DNA of 64,000 nucleotides, from the NCBI RefSeq assembly GCF_002744175.1, contig NZ_NKHF01000089.1:1-64000 (forward strand), written 5' to 3'. This DNA comes from Pseudoalteromonas piscicida (GTDB lineage: Bacteria > Pseudomonadota > Gammaproteobacteria > Enterobacterales > Alteromonadaceae). A program made the position numbers and the translations under genes. Every line of letters starts with the position of its first letter. The first letter of the stretch is position 1. The notes below the pieces were generated by a model, which did no database searches, was not told the DNA's origin, and saw only the letters and a list, made by a program, of their open reading frames with translations. Below are positions 35,225 through 44,392 of the stretch, in pieces.

Positions 35225-35359
35225 ATGAAAAGAACTTTTCAACCTAGCGTACTTAAACGCAAGCGCACTCACGGTTTCCGTGCTCGCATGGCGACTAAGA
35301 ACGGTCGTAAAGTATTAGCACGTCGTCGTGCTAAAGGCCGTAAAGTACTTTCTGCTTAA
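35225..35359 (+). CDS. rpmH: Ribosomal protein bL34
   Basis: A 44-residue, very basic protein of the 50S subunit, MKRTFQPSVLKRKRTHGF to KGRKVLSA, exactly the family form. It is short and easily missed. It precedes rnpA by 6 bases, the universal rpmH-rnpA operon. The GGAATTGTT just upstream gives the ribosome site. Confidence 0.97.
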   Translation: MKRTFQPSVLKRKRTHGFRARMATKNGRKVLARRRAKGRKVLSA

Positions 35360-35365
35360 TATTTA

Positions 35366-35800
35366 GTGGAAGACTTTAGCTTTAGCAGGGAGTTACGTTT
35401 GTTAACTCCCTCGCATTACTCCCGCATATTTCAAGAGCCAGCTCGCGCTGCTACTCCTTATTTTACCCTACTTGCAAAACCCAATGATGTTGGTCATCCA
35501 CGACTCGGCTTAACTGTAGCTAAAAAACGCTGCAAAAAAGCATGTCAACGTAACCGTATCAAACGCCTTGCAAGAGAAAGTTTTCGTTTGAACCGCCATA
35601 AGCTAGATAACATCGATATTGTCTTAATGGTCAAAACCGGTGTTGATGAACAGTCCAACGAAGAGCTGACAAAGCAACTGACTAAGATGTGGCGTAAAAT
35701 AAATGAACGTTGCAAACCGGGTGCACCTAAACCACCGTTTAAACCAAGAACCCAGCAAAAGCGTTCAAAAAAGCCTCAGCCTAACGCGAAAAAGCAATAA
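35366..35800 (+). CDS. rnpA: Ribonuclease P protein component
   Basis: Protein subunit of RNase P, which trims the 5' ends of tRNA precursors. The 144 residues start at GTG, as in E. coli, and hold the RNR-like motif KKACQRNRIKRLARESFR near residue 60. A basic, proline-rich tail of about 30 residues at the C-terminus exceeds the 119-residue E. coli protein. The next gene yidD does not overlap it but follows after 173 bp with no recognisable feature. Confidence 0.96.
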   Translation: MEDFSFSRELRLLTPSHYSRIFQEPARAATPYFTLLAKPNDVGHPRLGLTVAKKRCKKACQRNRIKRLARESFRLNRHKLDNIDIVLMVKTGVDEQSNEELTKQLTKMWRKINERCKPGAPKPPFKPRTQQKRSKKPQPNAKKQ

Positions 35801-35973
35801 TCTCATTTTGCCTGCCCTTTTCTGGCGTATTTAAATCCAGCTAGCATAGTAATTTTACGCCAATTAAGGTAAGGTTAGCTCACCTTTTAATCAGCTATAT
35901 CAATGGAAAAATATTCTGTTATTCCTGACCTAGGTTTACTCAGAACATTGAGGAAATTGGTATCTACAAAGCC

Positions 35974-36276
35974 ATGAATTCAACTTCAGGGCGTAGCAAG
36001 ATCAGAAATCAGTTCAAAGCAGTTTGTTCGCTTCCCAAGCACCTGCTTATTTTGCTGATCCGCGGTTATCAACAATGGATTAGCCCCCTACTTGGGCCTC
36101 ATTGTCGTTTCAACCCGACCTGTTCTAGTTATGCAATTCAAGCAATTAATTTATATGGAATTGCAAAAGGGAGTTGGTTAGCGGTTAAACGCATATTAAA
36201 ATGTCACCCTTTGAGTGCAGGTGGAGATGATCCTGTACCTGTGAAGTCAACTAAAGTTAAACAACACGAGAAATAA
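35974..36276 (+). CDS. yidD: Membrane protein insertion efficiency factor YidD
   Basis: Small, basic membrane-associated protein that assists YidC. The conserved core YQQWISPLLGPHCRFNPTCSSY with three cysteines and KGSWLAVKRILKCHPLSAGGDDPVP is complete. Counting from the ATG at 35974 there are 100 residues, about 20 more at the N-terminus than usual, so a downstream start is possible. It lies 8 bases before yidC. Confidence 0.92.
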   Translation: MNSTSGRSKIRNQFKAVCSLPKHLLILLIRGYQQWISPLLGPHCRFNPTCSSYAIQAINLYGIAKGSWLAVKRILKCHPLSAGGDDPVPVKSTKVKQHEK

Positions 36277-36284
36277 GAGCTGTT

Positions 36285-37919
36285 ATGGAATCGCAACGCA
36301 CGTTTTTATTTATCGGTTTGTTGCTGGTTTCGTTTTTATTGTTCCAAGAGTGGACACAAGAACAAAACCAACCACAAGCTGATACCAGTGCCGTCACTCA
36401 ACAAGTGGCGAACTCAACCCCAACAGAAGAGCAAGCTGATGTACCAGCATCAAGCCAATCAGATGTCCCAGTTGTAGCAACTCAGGCAACACGTTCTGTC
36501 ATTAGTATTACTACCGACGTACTTGCGGTAAAAATTGATACTAAGGGCGGTGACATCGTTGAAGCCAACTTACTACAACACGCAGAAACCCATGGCAGCG
36601 ATAAGCCTTTCATGTTACTTGGTGAATTTGAAGGCAATCAATATATCTCGCAAAGTGGTTTAATCGGCCTAAATGGTCCTGATGCGAATAAATCTGGCCG
36701 CCCTGTATATGAGTCTGCACAGCAGCAATATGAGCTGAATGGCGATACATTACGTGTACCACTGACCTTTACCGATGAGAAAGGCGTGCAGTACACAAAA
36801 ACCTATGTATTCAAAGCAGGCAAATATGATGTTGACTTAGAGTATCAAGTAAGCAATACCACGTCTGATCCGATCCAAGTGCAACTGTATACGCAAATCA
36901 AACGTACTCGCCAAGAAAAAGGCAGCATGGTTGATCAAACATACTTAGGTGCAGCCTACGGTACAGCTGACGAGCCGTATGAGAAATACAGCTTCTCAGA
37001 CATGGCGGAAGCAAACCTTAATAAAAATACTCAAGGCGGCTACGTTGCTTTCCTACAGCACTATTTTGTAAGTGCGTGGGTGCCAGACCAGCAAACCAAC
37101 AATACGATTTATACCGCACTTAGAAATGGTAACGGCTTAGTTGGTCTAAAAGGCGAGCCAATCAACGTTCAAGCTAATAGCGCAGCAACACTTCATGCTA
37201 TTTATTACATGGGCCCGAAAGACACCGATGCACTTGAAGCAATTCAAGAAGACTTAGATCTAACCGTAGACTACGGCTGGTTATGGTTTATTTCACAACC
37301 GCTACTGACGCTACTAAAATTCCTTCACGGGATTTTAGGTAACTGGGGTCTGGCAATTATTGCTATCACTTTAATTGTGAAAACGGCGCTATACCCGCTA
37401 ACTAAAGCGCAATACACCTCAATGGCTAAAATGCGTATGCTTCAGCCTAAGATGCAGGCATTAAAAGAGCGCTATGGCGATGACCGTCAGAAGTTCGGCC
37501 AAGCGATGATGGAAATGTACCGTAAGGAAAAAGTGAACCCAATGGGTGGCTGTTTCCCACTATTACTACAAATGCCAATCTTCCTAGCCCTGTTCTATGT
37601 ATTCCTTGAATCGACAGAACTACGTCATGCTGAGTTTATGTTGTGGCTAACGGATCTATCATCTATGGACCCGTACTACGTACTACCGGTGCTATTTGGT
37701 GCAAGTATGTTCCTAACGCAAAAGCTACAGCCAATGACAGTGACAGATCCAATGCAACAAAAGATGATGACTTACATGCCTGTCGTGTTCTCAATCTTCT
37801 TTATTTGGTTCCCATCAGGCCTGGTACTTTACTGGCTGGTTTCAAACCTTATCTCTATCGCTCAGATGCTTATCATCTACCGCGGCATGGAGAAAAAAGG
37901 CATGAAAGTACGCGGTTAA
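36285..37919 (+). CDS. yidC: Membrane protein insertase YidC
   Basis: Inner-membrane insertase that acts alone or with SecYEG, for instance on the F0 subunits encoded further along this window. The 544 residues have an N-terminal signal anchor (5-21), a large periplasmic beta-supersandwich domain (about 60-340) and five C-terminal helices, with the family stretch KMRMLQPKMQALKERYGDD and NPMGGCFPLLLQMPIF. Followed by a strong terminator. Confidence 0.98.
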   Translation: MESQRTFLFIGLLLVSFLLFQEWTQEQNQPQADTSAVTQQVANSTPTEEQADVPASSQSDVPVVATQATRSVISITTDVLAVKIDTKGGDIVEANLLQHAETHGSDKPFMLLGEFEGNQYISQSGLIGLNGPDANKSGRPVYESAQQQYELNGDTLRVPLTFTDEKGVQYTKTYVFKAGKYDVDLEYQVSNTTSDPIQVQLYTQIKRTRQEKGSMVDQTYLGAAYGTADEPYEKYSFSDMAEANLNKNTQGGYVAFLQHYFVSAWVPDQQTNNTIYTALRNGNGLVGLKGEPINVQANSAATLHAIYYMGPKDTDALEAIQEDLDLTVDYGWLWFISQPLLTLLKFLHGILGNWGLAIIAITLIVKTALYPLTKAQYTSMAKMRMLQPKMQALKERYGDDRQKFGQAMMEMYRKEKVNPMGGCFPLLLQMPIFLALFYVFLESTELRHAEFMLWLTDLSSMDPYYVLPVLFGASMFLTQKLQPMTVTDPMQQKMMTYMPVVFSIFFIWFPSGLVLYWLVSNLISIAQMLIIYRGMEKKGMKVRG

Positions 37920-37936
37920 CGTATACCCAATATAAT

Positions 37937-37965
37937 AAAAACGGCTCTCCTTTGAGCCGTTTTTT
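37937..37965 (+). terminator. Terminator of the rpmH-rnpA-yidD-yidC operon
   Basis: Stem AAAAACGGCTC / GAGCCGTTTTT with a six-base loop, ending in a T-run 18 bases past the yidC stop. Confidence 0.9.
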
Positions 37966-38081
37966 ATGCCTTTAAAACAATAACTTGATAAAATTTGATA
38001 GCGATTTTATGACGATTTGATAGGTCAAATCTAAATTCTCCGTCATGCTCTTTTGCAGTGAAAAAATGCAAAGAGAAGACG

Positions 38082-38753
38082 ATGTTTGAATCTACTTTAC
38101 TACAAGCACTCTCCAGTGCAGAAGCTAGCTGGTGGTTGGTGCCTATTGCACTCTTAGTGGGTGTACTTACCAGCTTTACGCCTTGTGTATACCCCATACT
38201 GCCCATAACCGTTGCGACCTTGAGCCAACAGCGCCATATTCGTCTTGCCCCAATTTTGTATGCGCTAGGTTTTGCTATGGTGTACGCCGCCCTTGGATTT
38301 ATTGCTGCGCTAACGGGTAGCTTCTTTGGTCAAGTAGCAACAAATCCTTGGGTGCTGCTAATTTTTGCCAATCTATTACTCTACTTTGCTGCGGTATCAA
38401 AAGGTTTAATCTCCCTACCACGCTTGCCAAATGCGATTTCAACAGGCTCGTCAGCGCCACTGCTAATGGGCATGGCCAGTGCCCTTGTTGCGGCTCCTTG
38501 TACATCTCCAGTTCTTGGCGGCTTATTACTTTTTGTTGCCAATACCCAGCAACCAGTCTTAGGAGGCGCCCTGTTGTTTAGTTTTGCGCTCGGTATGAGC
38601 ACCCTATTGCTGATAGCAGGGCTTAGCACACGCTTTTTACATCAGTTACCAAAATCCGGGGCTTGGCTTAATCATATCACTACCGCAACCGCCCTTATTT
38701 TAGTTGCAATGGCGCAATATTTTCTTATTCAAGCTGGCAAAAGTTGGCTATAA
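38082..38753 (+). CDS. CcdA/DsbD-type membrane thiol electron transporter
   Basis: A 223-residue integral membrane protein from the ATG at 38082, with a GAGAAG ribosome site; an in-frame GTG 24 bases earlier is less likely. Six hydrophobic segments are apparent. The two conserved cysteines of the DsbD transmembrane family are C35 (SFTPCVYPI) and C140 (AAPCTSPV). It lacks the periplasmic domains of full DsbD, so electrons from cytoplasmic thioredoxin would be passed to a separate partner, probably one of the next two gene products. Confidence 0.88.
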   Translation: MFESTLLQALSSAEASWWLVPIALLVGVLTSFTPCVYPILPITVATLSQQRHIRLAPILYALGFAMVYAALGFIAALTGSFFGQVATNPWVLLIFANLLLYFAAVSKGLISLPRLPNAISTGSSAPLLMGMASALVAAPCTSPVLGGLLLFVANTQQPVLGGALLFSFALGMSTLLLIAGLSTRFLHQLPKSGAWLNHITTATALILVAMAQYFLIQAGKSWL

Positions 38754-38770
38754 AACGCAAAGGAACCACC

Positions 38771-39229
38771 ATGAAAAAAATCATTTTTTATTCACTCTTT
38801 ATCTTATTCAGCACGGCATCTGCTGCACAGGACTATCCCGCACTTACCGCTAATACCTTGGCAAACAATACAGTAACCAGCCAAGGTAAAGTCACTTACT
38901 TAAAGTTTTGGGCAACGTGGTGCTCCTACTGCGTGGAAGAAATGCCGCTGCTTGAGCAAAGCTTTCAACAAGCCAATAACCGATATCAGGTTATCGCCGT
39001 CAATATAGGCTTCAACCAGTCAGAAAAAGGCGTGCAAGCTTATCTTGATAAACATAATTACCAGTTTCCCACGGTATTTGATGGTAATGGCAAGATAACC
39101 CAGCAATTTCAAGTGCTAGGTACGCCACAACATATTCTTATTGATGAACACGGCAAAGAAATCTACCGCAGCGCATTATTTACGGATGAGCTACAGGAGC
39201 ACCTGAGCGCACTTCAAGGAGCAAACTAA
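38771..39229 (+). CDS. Exported TlpA-like thioredoxin-fold protein
   Basis: A 152-residue protein from the ATG at 38771 with a signal peptide at 1-18 (STASA). The thioredoxin active site is CSYC at 51-54 in FWATWCSYC, and the cis-proline loop is T118-P119. The fold and length fit TlpA/ResA-type periplasmic thiol oxidoreductases. It follows the CcdA-like gene by 17 bases, which makes it the likely acceptor of its electrons. Its stop overlaps the next start as TAATG. Confidence 0.88.
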   Translation: MKKIIFYSLFILFSTASAAQDYPALTANTLANNTVTSQGKVTYLKFWATWCSYCVEEMPLLEQSFQQANNRYQVIAVNIGFNQSEKGVQAYLDKHNYQFPTVFDGNGKITQQFQVLGTPQHILIDEHGKEIYRSALFTDELQEHLSALQGAN

Positions 39230-39966
39230 TGTCACTAATCAAACTCATACTTCTACACATCGCAGTATTTCTCAGCTTGTCTACTCACGCCAACACACAA
39301 GAGTATGTGTTTATTAATATTTGGGATGAGTATGTACAGCCTACCACTCTGCCAACACCACTAGCACCAAGGAGATTGCTACAGCCCGATATAAATATTG
39401 ATGAGGCAAGCTTAGCGCAGTTTAAAACGGCCTATCCAAGCTATACTGAGTTAACCATTGATAAGCACAACCAGTTAATGCAACGGTTTGTTGTGAGGCA
39501 AACACCTGTTCGAGTTATCGTTAAAGACGGCAAAGTTATCCAGCGTGAGTTGTTAACGACTACCACTACACCAAGCCAAGAGAAAGCAATCCGGATCCCG
39601 TTACACACACTCACCGGTACACCATTTTCAATAGTGCCTATAGATAGTGAATACAGAGTATTATTCTTCAGCGATAGCTTGTGCCCGTTTCAACATATTC
39701 CAGCTTGTGAAACAAGAATTAAGCAAAACAACCAGCTTGTTGACTCGAGTAGGTATCCGGTTGTTACCCTGATCAAACCCTTTTATGTGGACGAACAAAG
39801 TGCTCGAGACTACCAACGGCGCTTTCAGATAAAACACGATATTGTGTTCGATCACCACAACGAAGTATTTAGCCACTTTGATATTAGAGAGCTGCCTTAC
39901 TGGGTGGTGCAAGACAAACAAGGTGACGTTATTTATCGCGGTAATCAGCCTCCCAACTTAGAATAG
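39229..39966 (+). CDS. Exported protein with two thioredoxin-like halves, unusual cysteine motif
   Basis: A 245-residue protein with a signal peptide (1-22). The first half (about 25-110) looks like a thioredoxin fold whose active site is lost: YVFINIWDEY stands where WCxxC would be, and TP at 92-93 matches the cis-proline loop. The second half (about 140-240) has FFSDSLCPFQHIPAC, with cysteines C152 and C160 spaced by seven residues, and a second loop LP at 222-223. I do not recognise a named family. It shares an operon with the two preceding redox genes and ends 3 bp from the convergent regulator. Confidence 0.7.
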   Translation: MSLIKLILLHIAVFLSLSTHANTQEYVFINIWDEYVQPTTLPTPLAPRRLLQPDINIDEASLAQFKTAYPSYTELTIDKHNQLMQRFVVRQTPVRVIVKDGKVIQRELLTTTTTPSQEKAIRIPLHTLTGTPFSIVPIDSEYRVLFFSDSLCPFQHIPACETRIKQNNQLVDSSRYPVVTLIKPFYVDEQSARDYQRRFQIKHDIVFDHHNEVFSHFDIRELPYWVVQDKQGDVIYRGNQPPNLE

Positions 39967-39969
39967 ACG

Positions 39970-42150
39970 CTAGTTTATCGTCCATTTACTCTGACAATAG
40001 ACGCTATAAGGGGCATCGATAAGTTCAGCAATAAAGCGCTTATCTATGTGGCTTTGTCGATGTAATTGCTGTAACTGTTGCTGCAACAACTGACTATTTT
40101 CAAGCCCAGCCAATTTATCTGAAAAGCGCTTTTGTAGCGCTTCTTCTTTTAACATATCAGCCGCAACAACACCGTAGAGCAACAAAAGATGTGAATTGGT
40201 ATGTTGATGTGCAGTAATGATCTCAAGCGCTTGTTGGGGCTCATTGTTTAGCAAGTGGATATACATTTGCGTATAAAGCGCATAGGTCTCAACTTCTTGT
40301 AGCTGCAACGTTTGATAGTCCTGCATTGCCTCAGTCGTCAACTGCTTTGCCAATGCGAGCTTACCCGCTTTGATCCAGGTCCAACCAAGTAACAATTTAA
40401 CATTGGCACGCGTCACCGAAGAAATATAGTCGCTGTTTAACAGCATTTGATATTGCGAAATTGCACTTTGCAGAGCATTCGTATCACCCGTTTGCAGCGC
40501 AATATCCATATGCGCCATGCCAATCAGTAATTGTTGTTGCTCATGGCTTGGAATAAAGCGCGGTTCAACCTTGACGCGATTTAAATAGTCTAGTGCTTTT
40601 TCCCCCTGATGCAGCTGAATATAGTAAAACCCCAAATAAGTGAGTATTTGCTTTTCTAAGTAGCGATAACCATGTTTTTGAGCCAAATCGAGGGCTTTTA
40701 GTAAACTAGGTTCACTTTCAACGACTGGCACTAAGTAATTTTGTCCATAAGCAAACAAAGCTTTTATCAGATTCATAGTCTGCCCTGTTTGCTCATAATA
40801 GCCAATGGCTTGCGCGAGCACAGGTTTACTCTTCTCTAGATTCAGTAAGGTTTTTTCTGCAGGACCGGCTGCTGGTGGGTTGGCGAGATAGAAACTCCGC
40901 TGCGCTTCGCTGTAGGCAAAAGAGCGACTGCCTATCAAAACATGTGCTGAGTTCATCGCGTGTTGATACTCATCCCAGCGTTGTAACACCCAAAAAGCAT
41001 CTGCTTGGAGCTGATAGGCCATTGCAATTAACTCTACTTGCTGACTTTGCTCTGCCGCCTCAAGGGCTAATTGGGCTTGCTGCAATGCTCGTTGATGTAA
41101 GCCCTGTGCTTTAAAAAACTCCCCATAATAAAGGTGGTAACGAGCACGAGTCGCGATTGAGGCTGAACTTAGTGAAATCTGTTCGAATCGATGGGTAGCA
41201 GCATCAATATCACCAAGCTGCCAACAAATTTGCGCCAGCTCCAGCTGGCTTTCAAGATGTTCTGGCATTTGTGCCACAGCCGCCTCAAAATATGCCTTTG
41301 CCAGTTCAGGACCTTGCTCATTGAGCGCTTGGACGCCGCGGTAATAATCATTCATTGCTAAATTTAATGCGGACTTTTCATTGGTTTTATCGTTATCTCC
41401 TAGCGCTAACTGAGTAACGATCTGTGTCGCTATTGCTTCAAAGCTTTCATCTAGCTGTTCAACAATCAACTCTGTGTGTTTATCCCCATAAGCTACGCTG
41501 AGTATAAAGCGCTGTTGGATAGGCTTTAACGAAAGCGTAAGTTTGTTCACCGCGTTATTATTTAAAAGCTCGGGATACTGACTTCGCGGTACTAACTGAT
41601 AACTGCTCTGTAAATACTCTCTTAATGCTGCTTCAAGCGCATAGCCCCACCAAGCATTGGCTTGCACACCCGTTTCATTCACCATAGGGGCAATAATTAA
41701 GGTTTCTCGTTCAACTTGTACTTGGGTAGCAACCGATGAAGAGCCTGACATTAGATAAAAGCTTACTGCCGCTCCCCCTAACGCGATTGCACCAACAACC
41801 AGCATCGCTTTCATTGTTGTTGTGAGTTTGAATGTGGTAAGCGTGCGGCTCTCAACAGGACAAATCCACTGATAACCCTGCTGTGGTATGGTTTTAATAA
41901 AGGTGGGCTGCTGGGCATTGTCTTTTAGGGCTTGTCTTAGCTCAGTGATACTCTGTGTTAGTGCGGCTTCTCTAAACTCACCGTGTTGCCACAACGTACT
42001 GAGCAATGTTTCACGTGTAACAATTTGATTTGGATGGGCTAAAAAGTATGCCAGTAGCTGAGCCACTTTTGGTCTAAGCGACACTTGTTCGCCATCACAA
42101 TACAAACATGAGGCAGCAGGATCGAAGCAATATTGAAGAAAGTACAGCAC
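39970..42150 (-). CDS. CadC/ToxR-like membrane transcriptional regulator with TPR domain
   Basis: A 726-residue protein with an OmpR-type winged-helix DNA-binding domain at about 1-97, one membrane helix at 114-134, and a large C-terminal part rich in helical TPR-like repeats (about 250-700). It is a one-step sensor regulator in which the periplasmic part receives the signal. The start is a GTG at 42150. The target genes are not identifiable; the convergent redox operon is only 3 bp from its stop, but that proximity is at their 3' ends. Close relatives are common in Alteromonadales. Confidence 0.85.
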   Translation of the reverse strand: MLYFLQYCFDPAASCLYCDGEQVSLRPKVAQLLAYFLAHPNQIVTRETLLSTLWQHGEFREAALTQSITELRQALKDNAQQPTFIKTIPQQGYQWICPVESRTLTTFKLTTTMKAMLVVGAIALGGAAVSFYLMSGSSSVATQVQVERETLIIAPMVNETGVQANAWWGYALEAALREYLQSSYQLVPRSQYPELLNNNAVNKLTLSLKPIQQRFILSVAYGDKHTELIVEQLDESFEAIATQIVTQLALGDNDKTNEKSALNLAMNDYYRGVQALNEQGPELAKAYFEAAVAQMPEHLESQLELAQICWQLGDIDAATHRFEQISLSSASIATRARYHLYYGEFFKAQGLHQRALQQAQLALEAAEQSQQVELIAMAYQLQADAFWVLQRWDEYQHAMNSAHVLIGSRSFAYSEAQRSFYLANPPAAGPAEKTLLNLEKSKPVLAQAIGYYEQTGQTMNLIKALFAYGQNYLVPVVESEPSLLKALDLAQKHGYRYLEKQILTYLGFYYIQLHQGEKALDYLNRVKVEPRFIPSHEQQQLLIGMAHMDIALQTGDTNALQSAISQYQMLLNSDYISSVTRANVKLLLGWTWIKAGKLALAKQLTTEAMQDYQTLQLQEVETYALYTQMYIHLLNNEPQQALEIITAHQHTNSHLLLLYGVVAADMLKEEALQKRFSDKLAGLENSQLLQQQLQQLHRQSHIDKRFIAELIDAPYSVYCQSKWTIN

Positions 42151-42367
42151 AGCGTTTATTTTCCCTTATACAAGCTTTTCTACTAGTCACTACACCAGTA
42201 AAAACTGTATCCGTATTATACCTGACAAAAACGCATAACCGTATCGCTAGGGTTATAAAGCGATTAAAACATCAGCAAGACCCTGCGATATTATCCACCA
42301 GCTATACCTGAGATCTGTCAATTGCTGTACAATTATGGCTATTAACCAGACAGTCTAAAGAGTCATC

Positions 42368-43732
42368 ATGATCGCACAAGACACCATAGCCGCACAGGCT
42401 ACCGCACCAGGTCGCGGTGGCGTTGGTATTATTCGAGTATCAGGTAGTAAAGCCAAAGAGGTCGCTGAGCAAATATTAGGCAAATGTCCAAAAACTCGCT
42501 ATGCCGAGTACCTGCCGTTCAACACGCTTGCAGGTGAGCAGTTAGACCAAGGTATAGCCCTGTTCTTCCAAGGTCCTAACTCATTCACCGGAGAAGATGT
42601 ACTTGAGCTACAAGGCCATGGTGGTCCCGTGGTGCTGGATATGCTGCTAAAGGAGATCAGTCAAATCGATCAAGTACGATTAGCAAAACCTGGTGAGTTC
42701 TCAGAACGTGCTTTTATGAACGACAAGTTAGACTTGACGCAAGCAGAGGCCATAGCTGATTTGATCAATGCTACCAGTGAACAAGCAGCGAAAAGTGCCC
42801 TACACTCTTTGCAAGGTGACTTCTCTAAACATATCAATGCATTGGTAGAAAAAGTAATCCACCTTCGTATGTATGTAGAGGCCGCGATTGATTTTCCCGA
42901 TGAAGAAATTGATTTCCTATCAGACGGCAAAGTCGCGGGAGATCTAGAGGCAATTATTCAACAACTTACAGAAGTGCGTAAACAAGCTAAGCAAGGCAGT
43001 ATTATGCGTGAGGGCATGCGCGTGGTTATTGCTGGTCGCCCTAATGCTGGTAAATCGTCGCTACTCAATGCCCTAGCTGGCCGTGAAGCCGCGATTGTTA
43101 CAGACATCGCAGGTACAACACGAGACGTACTACGTGAGCATATTCATATTGATGGTATGCCGCTACATATCATCGACACTGCTGGACTTCGTGATAGTCC
43201 AGATAAAGTAGAGCAAATAGGTATCGAGCGCGCATGGGACGAGATCCGCGGTGCCGATCACGTACTATTTATGGTGGATGGCACCGAAACCCACGAAACC
43301 GATCCTGCGAAGATCTGGCCTGACTTTATCGAGCAGCTACCGCAAGGCATGGAAATCACAGTGATCCGCAACAAAGTCGACTTAAGCGGTGAAACCGTTG
43401 GTACAACAACGAGTGAAGGCCATACCCTTATTCGCCTAAGTGCCAAAGATATTCAAGGCATTGATTTATTGAGGGAACACCTAAAAGCCTGTATTGGATT
43501 TACTGGTGCAACCGAAGGTGGCTTTATGGCTCGACGTCGTCACTTAGACGCCCTAGAGCGCGCCGCAGAACACCTAGAAATTGGCCAAACTCAGCTAGAA
43601 ATGCATATTGCCGGTGAAATTTTGGCAGAAGAGCTACGCCTTACCCAGCAATATCTCAATGAGATCACCGGTGAATTCACCTCTGATGACTTGCTAGGCA
43701 AAATCTTTAGCTCGTTTTGTATCGGTAAATAG
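42368..43732 (+). CDS. mnmE: tRNA modification GTPase MnmE
   Basis: With MnmG it installs the 5-carboxymethylaminomethyl group on wobble U34. The 454 residues have the N-terminal tetrahydrofolate-binding domain, a helical domain with inserted G domain (P-loop GRPNAGKSS at 223-231, DTAG, NKVD), and the catalytic C-terminal CIGK. In E. coli it follows yidC; here five genes separate them (redox trio and regulator). A hairpin follows. Confidence 0.97.
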   Translation: MIAQDTIAAQATAPGRGGVGIIRVSGSKAKEVAEQILGKCPKTRYAEYLPFNTLAGEQLDQGIALFFQGPNSFTGEDVLELQGHGGPVVLDMLLKEISQIDQVRLAKPGEFSERAFMNDKLDLTQAEAIADLINATSEQAAKSALHSLQGDFSKHINALVEKVIHLRMYVEAAIDFPDEEIDFLSDGKVAGDLEAIIQQLTEVRKQAKQGSIMREGMRVVIAGRPNAGKSSLLNALAGREAAIVTDIAGTTRDVLREHIHIDGMPLHIIDTAGLRDSPDKVEQIGIERAWDEIRGADHVLFMVDGTETHETDPAKIWPDFIEQLPQGMEITVIRNKVDLSGETVGTTTSEGHTLIRLSAKDIQGIDLLREHLKACIGFTGATEGGFMARRRHLDALERAAEHLEIGQTQLEMHIAGEILAEELRLTQQYLNEITGEFTSDDLLGKIFSSFCIGK

Positions 43733-43753
43733 CAACACTCTCAAGTAAGTCAT

Positions 43754-43772
43754 ACGCCCGAATATCGGGCGT
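43754..43772 (+). terminator. Likely terminator of mnmE
   Basis: Stem ACGCCCGA / TCGGGCGT with a three-base loop, 21 bases past the stop. It lacks a clear T-run, so it may need Rho or act weakly. Confidence 0.5.
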
Positions 43773-43847
43773 AATACAACCCGTTAATCAGGCTAGTAGA
43801 GTGAAACACAGTACTGAAATGCGGTAACCTCAAAACAGCGGGTTCAG

Positions 43848-44153
43848 CTACACATTAGCATCCTCTGCTTGCAGCTCTTTTAACCTGTCGATATCTATTT
43901 GACAGTCCTGCTTTGCTTTTTTCTGTTGATCGGGTGTCATATCATCCCAATGAATATAACCACCGTGTGTGTATGGTGCATTGTATAAATAGTTGGCGAA
44001 TTTTTTGTTGGCAGTACCAGAGATTAATCCTCTTACAGAACCCTGTTTATCAGCAACCCACAGTGCAACGCGTTTAAATTCCAACTCTCCAGATGCATCA
44101 ATACGAAATGAGTACCAACCTTCAGCAGCACTAATGTGCAGTTCCTTATCCAT
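43848..44153 (-). CDS. Hypothetical protein, unrecognised
   Basis: A 101-residue soluble, acidic protein with aromatic residues in its first half (WYSFRID, YTHGGYIHWDD). No domain was recognised. It stands alone between mnmE and the ICL/PEP-mutase family gene and is divergent from the latter across about 240 bp. The ATG at 44153 has GGTAAT before it, a weak ribosome site. Function unknown; the codon use looks ordinary. Confidence 0.6.
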   Translation of the reverse strand: MDKELHISAAEGWYSFRIDASGELEFKRVALWVADKQGSVRGLISGTANKKFANYLYNAPYTHGGYIHWDDMTPDQQKKAKQDCQIDIDRLKELQAEDANV

Positions 44154-44392
44154 GTATTACCTTTTGTAGTTCCTTAGAATCGATACTATTATTTCGAATT
44201 CATATAACTAGGTCAACATCAAACTTATCTTTAAGTTATTGATAAGTATTAATAAAAAGTAACAGTTAGCAAACTTATAAAAAGGATCTGAGCGATAACC
44301 GTAAACCTTACAAATCACGTTAAGTGCTAAATCTGGCCAGTCCAATATCCGTACACTACGTATCCTAAGCGCTTCAAATTAGGAGAAATAAA

